In this document: positions 22,485 to 28,739 of the stretch, piece by piece
Layout of the letters: every line of letters starts with the position of its first letter
Numbering within the stretch: position 1 is the stretch's first letter
Source of the DNA: a virus
Length of the DNA stretch: 30,257 nt
IMG/VR virus record: IMGVR_UViG_3300049893_000797
Span: 1 to 30,257 of that record
Direction: 5' to 3' (one strand)
The notes under the pieces: model-generated
Databases searched by the model: none
The model's input: only the letters and a program-made list of their open reading frames with translations
Told to the model about the DNA's origin: nothing
Made by a program: the position numbers and the translations under genes

Positions 22485-22665
22485 TCGCAATCCCCGTGTA
22501 CCGTATCTTTCCGTTGATATGCTCGACATCTACGTAGCCATACTCTCGAATCCGCATATACATGCTTGCATGAGCCAACTCAAAAGCAAATAGCCTATTT
22601 GTGTGATCGACCGTTAGCTTGTTCGGATCGCAATCGCTCTCTGTATTCTTCGAGACTTTCCCCAT
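22462..22665 (-). CDS. Unknown protein (67 aa)
   Basis: The start at ATG 22665 is tentative; the frame is open further upstream, but that part overlaps the better 76 aa gene. The part RLFAFELAHASMYMRIREYG and VDVEHINGKIRYTGIAS (about 24-60) looks like a folded small domain. It overlaps neighbours on both sides by 23 to 71 nt. Unknown function. Confidence 0.5.
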   Translation of the reverse strand: MGKVSKNTESDCDPNKLTVDHTNRLFAFELAHASMYMRIREYGYVDVEHINGKIRYTGIASDRLQRR

Positions 22666-22825
22666 GCATTTCCCGGAACCGCTCGCCCCATGTCGGACGG
22701 TAGCGGATTTCTTTTTTGCGTCCGGCGACTTTGATTTCTTTCTTTTGCTCATTGGGGCATAGCTCGTTACGTTTTGGCCATAATTCACGAGCGAGACAAA
22801 ACTTTAACCGCTCTCGCTCGTTCAC
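22595..22825 (-). CDS. Unknown basic helical protein (76 aa)
   Basis: The GTG at 22825 overlaps the previous stop (GTGA). It is a strongly charged helical protein with RYRPTWGERFREMHGESLEE (41-60). Two Cys lie near the N-terminus. No family is recognised. Confidence 0.7.
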   Translation of the reverse strand: MNERERLKFCLARELWPKRNELCPNEQKKEIKVAGRKKEIRYRPTWGERFREMHGESLEEYRERLRSEQANGRSHK

Positions 22826-23076
22826 TCGACAGTCAACAACGTTTTGACGCGCGCAAACACATCATTCATGTATCGGTCGATGCGCTCATCGACACGAGCA
22901 TTGAAATCATGGTTATTATCGCTTTTGCTTTCTCTGGATTTTTCGATCAAGGCGACGATGTCTAAGCGCATCTGACGGTAGGTCGTTTGATGATCGCTAG
23001 ACAATCTAATCCAGTACTCATAAAGCGCCTGGCCGCTTTCATCTTTAAGCGCTTCCTCAAGATTTTCGGCGCTCAT
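22822..23076 (-). CDS. Unknown helical protein (84 aa)
   Basis: The ATG at 23076 has AGAGG six bases upstream. It is acidic helical throughout (MSAENLEEALKDESGQALYE, then IDRYMNDVFARVKTLL). No motif is recognised. Confidence 0.7.
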   Translation of the reverse strand: MSAENLEEALKDESGQALYEYWIRLSSDHQTTYRQMRLDIVALIEKSRESKSDNNHDFNARVDERIDRYMNDVFARVKTLLTVE

Positions 23077-23109
23077 ACAAACCTCTTTGCCTCAAGCGCT
23101 TCAATCTGC

Positions 23110-23304
23110 TTACGAAGGCTTCCAATCTTCTTCAGTCGCATGGTTTCGGCGGCTCGCAAAGCCATAATGGTCAAGATAGATGTTTTTTTGCTCTACTATC
23201 AAAGGGCGGCGGATGTCGAATTTCTCTGAGAACTGCGCTTCTTCGCCGTGCTCGTGCTCTTCAATGCCGCTGCTGAGCGCGTATTTTGTGATCCAGACTT
23301 TCAT
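23110..23304 (-). CDS. Unknown protein carrying the EEAQFSE-FDIRR motif (64 aa)
   Basis: The ATG at 23304 has AGGGTAA upstream. Residues 1-20 look like a small beta/helix start (MKVWITKYALSSGIEEHE). EEAQFSEKFDIRR (21-33) repeats the motif of the 83 aa protein at 20929-21180, followed by an unrelated aromatic/charged tail. Thus two different proteins share one module. Confidence 0.65.
   Translation of the reverse strand: MKVWITKYALSSGIEEHEHGEEAQFSEKFDIRRPLIVEQKNIYLDHYGFASRRNHATEEDWKPS
23207..23244. repeat. 38 bp dispersed repeat, copy B
   Basis: Counterpart of 21134-21171 (35 of 38 bases identical, same frame), about 2.07 kb away. Confidence 0.85.
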
Positions 23305-23346
23305 TGGCTTACCCTACTCGATACTGGTTTTGGCGTCACTACGTAC

Positions 23347-23463
23347 TTACCGAACCTTGAACAGTTGCGACACCTTTGCGCTGACCGCTTGTGCGTTCTG
23401 TTTTTCAAATGCATTGATCGCTCCGCTTCCGCTAACGACGAAGAATCGAACGATATTCATCAT
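23347..23463 (-). CDS. Possible 38 aa peptide
   Basis: ATGATG at 23458-23463 starts a 38-codon frame shortly after the replication accessory gene (stop at 23472). The peptide MMNIVRFFVVSGSGAINAFE is amphipathic at its N-terminus, with a basic polar tail (SAKVSQLFKVR). The ribosome-binding site is weak (AAAAGC). It fills an otherwise empty 167 nt gap, which modestly supports it. Confidence 0.4.
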   Translation of the reverse strand: MMNIVRFFVVSGSGAINAFEKQNAQAVSAKVSQLFKVR

Positions 23464-23471
23464 CAAGCTTT

Positions 23472-23999
23472 TTAGTTGCTCGGTAACAAGTCACGCACAG
23501 CGTCTCCCAACCTTTTCCCCTGAACTTTGTTTTGCAGTTCTCGCAACGTAATTTGCGGGAGGGCTTCTCGTGTTTCTTCAACGTCTGACAATTCCTCATA
23601 AGCTTCTTTGAACCTACGCTCTATATGCGGTAATGCCGTCTCGGTATCCGCCATTGCAATAGCACGATAACCACCGATAGCTTTAACGGCGCGATCGATT
23701 CGGCCTCCAGGAGTTTCGCCACCACGCCAACACGTACAGCTCTTGAGTGCAATAGTCCATGCCTCACCTGATGTTTTTTCTGCGGCTCTCTTTAGCTGGC
23801 GAAAGTGATAGGGCGAAGGCATGAATTCAACCGCTGAAGCTAAATGCGATGCCGCAGCTTTGAAATCTGTTAGCGCCCAATCTTTCATTGCGGCCCACCA
23901 AATTTCATACGCTTCTTTTGTCAACTGGTTTCCGCCTGGCTTAATCGCGGCAAGCCCGACAAGCGTTTTAATAAACTCAGTCTTTTCATCCTCGATCAT
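23472..23999 (-). CDS. Probable phage replication accessory protein (175 aa)
   Basis: The start at ATG 23999 has GGAG seven bases upstream and overlaps the DUF1376-type gene by 14 nt; ATGs at 24029 and 24020 are less likely. The N-terminal half (IKTLVGLAAIKPGGNQLTKE, YEIWWAAMKDW, AVEFMPSPYHFRQLKRAAEK) resembles proteins downstream of phage initiators that act as helicase loaders or partners (P-like). The C-terminal half is helical (PHIERRFKEAYEELSDVEE). The role is inferred mainly from coupling to the initiator-type gene. Confidence 0.65.
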   Translation of the reverse strand: MIEDEKTEFIKTLVGLAAIKPGGNQLTKEAYEIWWAAMKDWALTDFKAAASHLASAVEFMPSPYHFRQLKRAAEKTSGEAWTIALKSCTCWRGGETPGGRIDRAVKAIGGYRAIAMADTETALPHIERRFKEAYEELSDVEETREALPQITLRELQNKVQGKRLGDAVRDLLPSN

Positions 24000-24753
24000 T
24001 TGAAGACTCCAGCCACTCATGAGCCGCATCTATATTTGATTTTTGTCTAACCTCTCCCTTTGTTAGCGGAGGATTCCAAAGCTCACGCCACCCTTCATTT
24101 CTTCCTAAAAAAGTGGCGGCTTGCTGGACGTATTGTGTCCCCTCATCCCCTTTCGCCCGTATGAAGGCCGCGTAGCGCCTAACACCGGCCAGAATTTCAT
24201 CGTGGGAGATTCCAGCGGCGCAGTGTTTAGCATAGGCGCTCTTGGCTTCTCCCCATCGCTGACCTCCGGCTCTCTTTGGGTATTCGTTTTGTACATCTAT
24301 GAACTTATCAAGCTCTCGTGTGGCGCGCTTCGTGCGCCATGTCTTAGATTCTTCTGATTTTGATTGTTCTGGAGATTGATTCGGAGATGGAGATGGAGAT
24401 GGAGATGGAGATGGATGCGTGCGGAGTGCGTTCGCTGTCCGCGCGCCTAGCGCACGCTGAGCGTACAGAGTCTGAGCTTTTTGCCTATGGATTTCGAGCC
24501 TTGGGTTTTTGCGTCCGGCGCAATTCACTGGGAATTTAGGCTCTATGCGCGGCCAGCAAGTAGCCCATTCAGTCTCCGTCGCGCCGCATAACAGGCGTAA
24601 TTCTTCTTGGTCTATGGGTAGTTCCCCCATGTCCCATTGTGCGTCTAAAAGCTCCCTATACGCTCCGCGAGCAATAAGGGGCCAACCTCTAGTCGATGAC
24701 ATGAAGTCACGAGGAAACCAGGGCATCATAAAAAGGGATTGAGGCTGCCGCAT
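23986..24753 (-). CDS. DUF1376-type replication initiator / replisome organiser (255 aa)
   Basis: The N-terminal domain (about 10-75) has WFPRDFMSSTRGWPLIARGA, YRELLDAQWDMGELPIDQEE and TETEWATCWPRIEPKF, the pattern of DUF1376 proteins, which are phage replication initiators of the O-like type. A Ser-Pro repeat linker follows (PSPSPSPSPSP near 114-124), then a basic C-terminal domain (KFIDVQNEYPKRAGGQRWGE, AATFLGRNEGWRELW). The ATG at 24753 abuts the previous stop. With no phage polymerase in the window, it probably recruits the host replisome at a phage origin. Confidence 0.85.
   Translation of the reverse strand: MRQPQSLFMMPWFPRDFMSSTRGWPLIARGAYRELLDAQWDMGELPIDQEELRLLCGATETEWATCWPRIEPKFPVNCAGRKNPRLEIHRQKAQTLYAQRALGARTANALRTHPSPSPSPSPSPNQSPEQSKSEESKTWRTKRATRELDKFIDVQNEYPKRAGGQRWGEAKSAYAKHCAAGISHDEILAGVRRYAAFIRAKGDEGTQYVQQAATFLGRNEGWRELWNPPLTKGEVRQKSNIDAAHEWLESSNDRG
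24383..24412. repeat. Five tandem GGAGAT units (microsatellite)
   Basis: Exactly five copies of the hexamer GGAGAT on the plus strand (ATCTCC on the coding strand), encoding the Ser-Pro linker of the initiator-type protein. The unit keeps frame, so slippage would only lengthen or shorten the linker. Confidence 0.95.
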
Positions 24754-25278
24754 TTACTTACGGCCTCGCCATTCAAAGAGAAGTTTATCGCGCTTTGACT
24801 TATTGCATGGGCCGCAGGACGTAATGAGATTTCCAAGTTCATTTGTTCCACCGCGACTGATAGGATGAACATGATCACATTCCAATTCGTCGCCAAAGTA
24901 TCCGCAATACTGACACGTGTAGTTATCCCTCTCAAAAACTATTTCCCTAAGGCCGGTCCAGCTTTCTGGAGAAAGGCGATCATGTTCGATTGGACTGCTA
25001 AAATCATTCAAGAGCGCGTCTGTCCTATAGTCCATGACATATCCGCCATCAGCGGTCATGGCAATAGGTATTTGCTCCGTAACGACGGAGATTGCATTTT
25101 CTGACTCTAGCTGTGTAATTGCGGCTGATGTTTCGGCGTCTGAAAGCCCGAAGTATCTGCCTAAGTGACGAATTGTTTTGCATTTACCGATTGCATCGGC
25201 GTTTAGCATTGCGGCTGTATAGAGCAACCGAGCTTCCATGCTGAGTTTCTCGAAGCCGTGAAATTCTGGTGATCTCAC
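24754..25278 (-). CDS. Winged-helix-like N-terminus fused to an HNH nuclease domain (174 aa)
   Basis: The GTG start at 25278 has AGGG seven bases upstream. Residues 1-66 (FEKLSMEARLLYTAAMLNAD, RYFGLSDAETSAAITQLESE) look like a winged-helix domain of the kind found in phage replication proteins. From about 115 there is an HNH domain with CQYC (122-125), ECDHVHPISRGGTNELGNL (133-151) and CGPC (155-158) forming zinc and catalytic sites. It may be a replication-associated nickase or a domesticated endonuclease. It is the first gene of the leftward unit and abuts the DUF1376-type gene. Confidence 0.85.
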   Translation of the reverse strand: MRSPEFHGFEKLSMEARLLYTAAMLNADAIGKCKTIRHLGRYFGLSDAETSAAITQLESENAISVVTEQIPIAMTADGGYVMDYRTDALLNDFSSPIEHDRLSPESWTGLREIVFERDNYTCQYCGYFGDELECDHVHPISRGGTNELGNLITSCGPCNKSKRDKLLFEWRGRK

Positions 25279-25312
25279 GATAAACCCTAATAAGCAGTCC
25301 AGTCAGAAAGAC

Positions 25313-25377
25313 TTTGGCGACACCGTGAGCACGGCCGGACCGCTTACTAGGGCTTGCTCATTCTACCGGTCGCCAAA
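25313..25377. repeat. 9 bp inverted repeat around a 47 nt core upstream of the leftward operon
   Basis: TTTGGCGAC at 25313-25321 is exactly complementary to GTCGCCAAA at 25369-25377. The core holds a further short palindrome, CCGTG-AG-CACGG at 25323-25334, and a TGAGCA/TGCTCA pair. It lies 35-99 nt upstream of the first leftward gene, where an operator or a leader structure is expected. Confidence 0.6.
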
Positions 25378-25406
25378 CCGGGCGTGCTACAATGCACTGA
25401 ATCAAG

Positions 25407-25435
25407 ACTCTACGACTTTGTGCGTGGAGTTGCAA
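25407..25435 (-). promoter_or_regulatory. Candidate promoter for the leftward early operon (TTGCAA-N17-TAGAGT)
   Basis: On the minus strand TTGCAA (25430-25435) is followed after 17 bases by TAGAGT (25407-25412), each 4 of 6 to consensus with ideal spacing. The inverted repeat at 25313-25377 would lie in its leader. The match is modest, so this is a candidate only. Confidence 0.35.
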
Positions 25436-25452
25436 GACCGAAATCGGAACTA

Positions 25453-25535
25453 CTCGCTGGGGGATCGTAGCTGAGCTGTAGCCCTCCCCGGTAAAGGAGT
25501 GACGCGGAGTAGAATCCCGCCGTGAACTCAGCGAG
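25453..25535. ncRNA. Structured tRNA-sized segment, not a standard tRNA
   Basis: CTCGCTG (25453-25459) is perfectly complementary to CAGCGAG (25529-25535). Between them lie a CTCC/GGAG hairpin around a GGTAAA loop and an ACG-CGG/CCG-CCGT hairpin containing GCGGAGTAGAATCCCGC, which resembles a T-arm. The 83 nt span is tRNA-like in size, but the T-arm does not abut the closing stem and CCA is absent. It contains no convincing reading frame on either strand. Confidence 0.35.
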
Positions 25536-25550
25536 CCGAGTTAAAATCGC

Positions 25551-25633
25551 GCCGATATTTCGTAAATGGTAGCGGGTCTGACTGTAAATCAGATGCTTTG
25601 GCTCAGGCGGTTCGATTCCGTCTCGAGGCACCA
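25551..25633 (+). tRNA. tRNA-Tyr(GUA)-like sequence, acceptor stem imperfect
   Basis: A good 3' half: anticodon stem TCTGA/TCAGA with loop CTGTAAA (anticodon GTA), a 12 nt variable region as in class II tRNA-Tyr, T-arm GGCGG-TTCGATT-CCGTC, discriminator A and an encoded CCA. The D-arm is plausible (TCG/CGG with TAAATGGTAG loop). The 5' acceptor GCCGATA pairs with TCGAGGC at only four of seven positions, so it may be a pseudo-tRNA, a divergent phage tRNA, or have its true 5' end elsewhere. Confidence 0.5.
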
Positions 25634-25675
25634 TTCAGAATCCATCCCGGATAGCGCAGATGTAGGCTGAGAACG

Positions 25676-25718
25676 CGGTCGCCGTCCATGACCGCCCAAA
25701 GCCAGCCTTGTAGGCTGG
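25676..25718. repeat. Two consecutive 6 bp hairpins
   Basis: GCGGTC/GACCGC (starting near 25675) and CCAGCC/GGCTGG (near 25701-25717) form two small stem-loops after the tRNA-Tyr-like sequence and just past the stop of the leftward gene at 25755. There is no U-run on either strand. They could end or stabilise the transcript of the small operon to the right. Confidence 0.45.
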
Positions 25719-25754
25719 GCCTGCCGTAATAGGGGCGGATTGAAAGCTTTGGCA

Positions 25755-25979
25755 TTAGTGCGCTCTATCAACGGCATCACGTGCGCAAGCACTAGCGCCC
25801 GTATCTTCAATCTTGCGCATTACAAGCGCCTGTACGCCGAGATCGCAGCACATGGCATACATGATCCGTATTTCAAAAGCAGCCCGCAAAAGCTCTTGTA
25901 TTGCGCCGGTGGGTAGGTCGTTGAGCTTGGTCAGCGCTTCGAGATTGAGGGCGGTTTGGAGGGGTTGGATGTCGTGCAT
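25755..25979 (-). CDS. Unknown helical protein (74 aa), last gene of small leftward operon
   Basis: The ATG at 25979 has GGAG six bases upstream. It is helical with LNLEALTKLNDLPTGAIQEL (12-31) and a Cys-containing middle (MYAMCCDLGVQAL). No family is recognised. Composition is coding-like. Confidence 0.6.
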   Translation of the reverse strand: MHDIQPLQTALNLEALTKLNDLPTGAIQELLRAAFEIRIMYAMCCDLGVQALVMRKIEDTGASACARDAVDRAH

Positions 25980-25992
25980 AGTGGCTCCTGCG

Positions 25993-26085
25993 TTAGCGCT
26001 TGCTCTTTCGGCCTTCGAGTGAGCGCAAAATTTGATTGCAATACATATCGAGCACCCATTTAGAGTAATCGCTAGCGAATGTCAC
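25993..26085 (-). CDS. Possible 30 aa peptide
   Basis: A GTG at 26085 lies within the end of the previous small frame (14 nt overlap) and reads 30 codons to TAA at 25993-25995, 13 nt before the next ATG. The peptide contains FASDYSKWVLDMYCNQILRS and a basic tail. Coupling favours it, but it is very short. Confidence 0.35.
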   Translation of the reverse strand: MTFASDYSKWVLDMYCNQILRSLEGRKSKR

Positions 26086-26197
26086 CGGCTCTATCAATGC
26101 CGCGATTGGCTATGTAACTGCCATCGGTCCATTTTCGCAGCGCTTCCGCCGCCTCCTTGCGGCGCTCTCGCTCGGTTTTGAATTGCGGTCTAGACAT
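26072..26197 (-). CDS. Possible 41 aa basic protein
   Basis: The ATG at 26197 lies 2 nt after the upstream stop. The Arg/Glu-rich helix FKTERERRKEAAEALRKW is followed by GSYIANRGIDRAGDIR. Placement and composition support a coupled small gene. Confidence 0.5.
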   Translation of the reverse strand: MSRPQFKTERERRKEAAEALRKWTDGSYIANRGIDRAGDIR

Positions 26198-26199
26198 GG

Positions 26200-26397
26200 C
26201 TAGTTTGAGCATTGAAAACAAGCGATGGCTTTCGCTAAGCCCGCAGTGCTAAATAGATCAAGTTCGCGACTGCTATTAAGCATTTTATGAGCATCGCAGA
26301 GAGTCAATCGCTCATCGCGGATTTCCATTGCAAACTTTTGGCAAGCGGCATCTATTTTTCGCTGACATTCTGCACCGCTCATTGTTTGATGAATCAT
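26200..26397 (-). CDS. Unknown small protein (65 aa), first gene of small leftward operon
   Basis: The start at ATG 26397 has GGAG five bases upstream; a longer start at 26421 lacks it. It is helical with MSGAECQRKIDAACQKFAME and three or four Cys (CDAHKML, CFQCSN). A possible -10 (GATAAT) lies near 26467-26472 on the minus strand. No family is recognised. Confidence 0.6.
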   Translation of the reverse strand: MIHQTMSGAECQRKIDAACQKFAMEIRDERLTLCDAHKMLNSSRELDLFSTAGLAKAIACFQCSN

Positions 26398-26541
26398 TAT
26401 CTCTCTCCGCCCGGTACTCACCCCGGATTGGTGTTGCTCAGTAGCGAGCGTTGTCGACGGGTGCTATTATCCGGATAGGCAAAGGCAATGACATGAGCTG
26501 CACACTGATTCGCGTGTAGGGGAAACCCGCAATAACCTGAG

Positions 26542-26582
26542 TTATCCACAGGCAGATTGACTTATCCACAGGCTTATGTACA
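26542..26582 (+). promoter_or_regulatory. Two perfect DnaA boxes plus one weak box (candidate origin)
   Basis: TTATCCACA occurs exactly at 26542-26550 and 26562-26570, 20 bp apart, inside a 12 bp direct repeat TTATCCACAGGC. A weaker TTATGTACA follows at 26574-26582. Two perfect 9-mers this close are unlikely by chance and suggest binding of host DnaA for replication or transcription control. No obvious AT-rich unwinding element is adjacent. Confidence 0.7.
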
Positions 26583-26584
26583 CT
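26557..26584 (+). promoter_or_regulatory. Candidate late promoter overlapping DnaA box 2 (TTGACT-N16-TACACT)
   Basis: TTGACT (5 of 6) at 26557-26562 and TACACT (4 of 6) at 26579-26584 with 16 bp spacing point towards the terminase genes. The second DnaA box begins in the last base of the -35 and fills the spacer, so DnaA binding would compete with RNA polymerase. Confidence 0.4.
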
Positions 26585-26629
26585 TCGCGCCACAACCGTG
26601 GCTCAAAACATACTAATGAGCAGTACAAG

Positions 26630-26671
26630 AGCGCCGCACCGGGAGTACACCGAGTTAGCGGCGCTATTCTT
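26630..26671 (+). terminator. Terminator-like hairpin in the leader of the terminase operon
   Basis: AGCGCCGC (26630-26637) pairs perfectly with GCGGCGCT (26658-26665), followed by ATTCTTTTG. The loop is 20 nt and contains a CGG/CCG extension. It lies between the candidate promoter and the small terminase start, as an attenuator would. Confidence 0.45.
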
Positions 26672-26791
26672 TTGCCGGATTAGCCATGCCTCACCCTTTG
26701 TCAAAAGAGTCAAAACGCCATTTTGTCGCACGATACATGGCCAGCAAAGAGACACAGCGATCCTTTCCAGCTCAATCGGACGGGAAATAAA

Positions 26792-27232
26792 ATGCCAGCA
26801 GGTAGGCCAAGCGAATATACGCAAGAATTAGCCGATCTTATGTGTGCGCTTCTTGCGGATGGTCAAAGCTTAAGGAAAGTCTGTGAGAATGATTGGGCTC
26901 CAGACAAAGCTAGCGTTTTCAGATGGTTGCGAACAATACCTGAATTCTGCGACCAATACACGCGGGCAAAAGCAGAAGCGGCCGAATCAATGGCCGATGA
27001 CATGATTGATATTGCGGATGATGCTAGCAATGACTGGATGGCGAAACACGATCCTAATAATCCCGGCTACATGCTGAACGGCGAGCACATAAACAGATCG
27101 AGATTACGTGTTGATACGCGAAAATGGATTGCGGCAAAGCTCAAACCGAAGGTGTACGGAGACAAAATAGAACACGAACACACCGTCTCCCTATCCGACC
27201 GCATGAGTGCATTGCTTGGCAGCGATAAGTAG
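26792..27232 (+). CDS. terS: Terminase small subunit (146 aa)
   Basis: The ATG at 26792 follows ACGGGAA; upstream GTG 26723 in frame would add a non-conserved tail. MPAGRPSEYTQELADLMCAL (1-20), then a helix-turn-helix region (SLRKVCENDWAPDKASVFRW) and a C-terminal part (RLRVDTRKWIAAKLKPKVYG) match the usual small terminase of this phage type. It binds the packaging start site and feeds DNA to the large subunit. Its end overlaps the next gene by 26 nt. Confidence 0.9.
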   Translation: MPAGRPSEYTQELADLMCALLADGQSLRKVCENDWAPDKASVFRWLRTIPEFCDQYTRAKAEAAESMADDMIDIADDASNDWMAKHDPNNPGYMLNGEHINRSRLRVDTRKWIAAKLKPKVYGDKIEHEHTVSLSDRMSALLGSDK

Positions 27233-28739
27233 CCGCATTGATTGGGATGGTATCGCAAAATGGCTGCTGAGCTGTCGCCATGATCCCATTAAGTGGGTAC
27301 ATGAAGCTTACCCGTGGGGGCATAAAAATACCGAATTAGCTTTACTCAAACCAAGACAATGGCAGCTAGAGCAAGCCGAGCGCATCAAGCAATGCCTGCA
27401 AAGCAATCCCTTTGAAGTAATCCAAGAGGCCACGGCATCAGGGCACGGCATAGGTAAGAGCTGTGAAATAAATATGCTCGCTCAATGGGCATTGATGACC
27501 GCGCCGAAAACACGCGGAGTCATTACAGCCAATACTGAGGCGCAGTTGCGTACGAAGACTTGGCCCGAGATGGGCAAATGGTACGGATTGCTCCCGCCAG
27601 AAGTACGCGAGCTATTCGTATATGAATCAACATCGATTCATGTTCGGGACAAAGACCCAGAAGAAACAAAAATTTGGCGCATTGATGCAGTACCGTGGAG
27701 CGAGTACAACACCGAAGCGTTCGCTGGACTGCACAACAAAGGGAAGCGTACCTTTTTAGGTATGGATGAAGCTAGCGCAATCGCTGATAAGGTATGGGAA
27801 GTTGCTGAAGGCGCGCTCACGGATGAGAAAACCGAAATGATATGGCTTGCATATGGCAATCCAACACGTACAACCGGCGCATTTAAGGAATGTTGGGGAC
27901 GCCGTAAGCATCGCTGGCGTACGCAGAACATCGACTCGCGTACTGTAGAGGGCACCAATAAGGCGCAGCTACAGAAGCTCGTGGATGATTATGGCGAGGA
28001 ATCCGACCGCGTTCGTATTCGCGTGCGTGGGCTCTTCCCGCAAGCATCCAGCTTGCAATTCATCGAGTCGAATCTAGTCCGTGAGGCGATGGATCGCGAA
28101 CCTATTGCGGGTCTACGCGATCCACTCGTGATGGGCATTGATGTAGCGCGGGGCGGCGCAGATAACTTCGTCGTATGGTATCGCCGAGGCATGGATGCTA
28201 AGAGCATTCCGCCGATCATCATCCCCGGCAGCGATGCACGGGATAGCAATCGCGTGATTGCAAAGATCACTGATTTGGCCGCAACGCGCGACAACTTTCG
28301 CAAACCGGACGCGATATTCGTCGATGAGACGGGAATAGGTGGGCCTATTGTGGATCGCTTGCGGGTCTTGCTCGGCGAGCAATTCCCTGTCATGGGCGTG
28401 CAATTCGCCGGTGCGAGCCCTAACCCGCGTCTAGCCAACATGCGCATGTATATCTGGTGGCAGCTCCGCGAGGCGCTCACGATGGGCTTATCATTGCCCA
28501 GTGATGCAGTGCTTGAGACCGAACTCACCTCGCCGGAGTATTGGCATGATAAGCGCGACAAAGTGATCTTGGAGCCAAAAGATGAGATGCGCGAGCGTCT
28601 ACCCGAGATTGGCTCGCCTGATCGCGCCGATGCTCTTGCGATCACGTTTGCATATAACATTCAGCCAAGGCACCATACAGCTTTAGTTAACAATGCCGGT
28701 CGCGCACTCACCGAGTATGACCCCTATGCGAGGGACTAA
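27207..28739 (+). CDS. terL: Terminase large subunit, ATPase-nuclease (510 aa)
   Basis: The start used is GTG 27207; a TTG at 27216 is also possible, and both lie inside the terS end. ATPase: Walker A SGHGIGKS (78-85), Walker B RTFLGMDEAS (181-190), coupling motif WLAYGNPT (213-220). Nuclease: GIDVARGG with Asp312, IFVDETGIGG with Asp373, and GSPDRADALA near the C-terminus. It drives DNA into the procapsid and cuts concatemers. Length is normal and all key residues are present. It ends in a TAATG overlap. Confidence 0.95.
   Translation: MHCLAAISSRIDWDGIAKWLLSCRHDPIKWVHEAYPWGHKNTELALLKPRQWQLEQAERIKQCLQSNPFEVIQEATASGHGIGKSCEINMLAQWALMTAPKTRGVITANTEAQLRTKTWPEMGKWYGLLPPEVRELFVYESTSIHVRDKDPEETKIWRIDAVPWSEYNTEAFAGLHNKGKRTFLGMDEASAIADKVWEVAEGALTDEKTEMIWLAYGNPTRTTGAFKECWGRRKHRWRTQNIDSRTVEGTNKAQLQKLVDDYGEESDRVRIRVRGLFPQASSLQFIESNLVREAMDREPIAGLRDPLVMGIDVARGGADNFVVWYRRGMDAKSIPPIIIPGSDARDSNRVIAKITDLAATRDNFRKPDAIFVDETGIGGPIVDRLRVLLGEQFPVMGVQFAGASPNPRLANMRMYIWWQLREALTMGLSLPSDAVLETELTSPEYWHDKRDKVILEPKDEMRERLPEIGSPDRADALAITFAYNIQPRHHTALVNNAGRALTEYDPYARD

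Noticed and set aside
24383-24412. Possible CRISPR or iteron array
   Set aside because: Only a hexamer microsatellite within a coding region; no spacers, and no direct repeats of CRISPR length were seen anywhere in the window.
25410-25634. Minus-strand 74-codon frame starting MVPRDGIEPPEP
   Set aside because: This is the familiar false protein read from the opposite strand of a tRNA; it covers the tRNA-Tyr-like sequence.
26598-26831. Plus-strand 77-codon GTG frame before the small terminase
   Set aside because: It overlaps the terminase start out of frame, has shadow-like composition and contains the terminator-like hairpin.
27989-28660. Long 223-codon minus-strand frame opposite the large terminase
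   Set aside because: Antisense shadow of a gene with complete catalytic motifs; Ser/Arg-rich composition.
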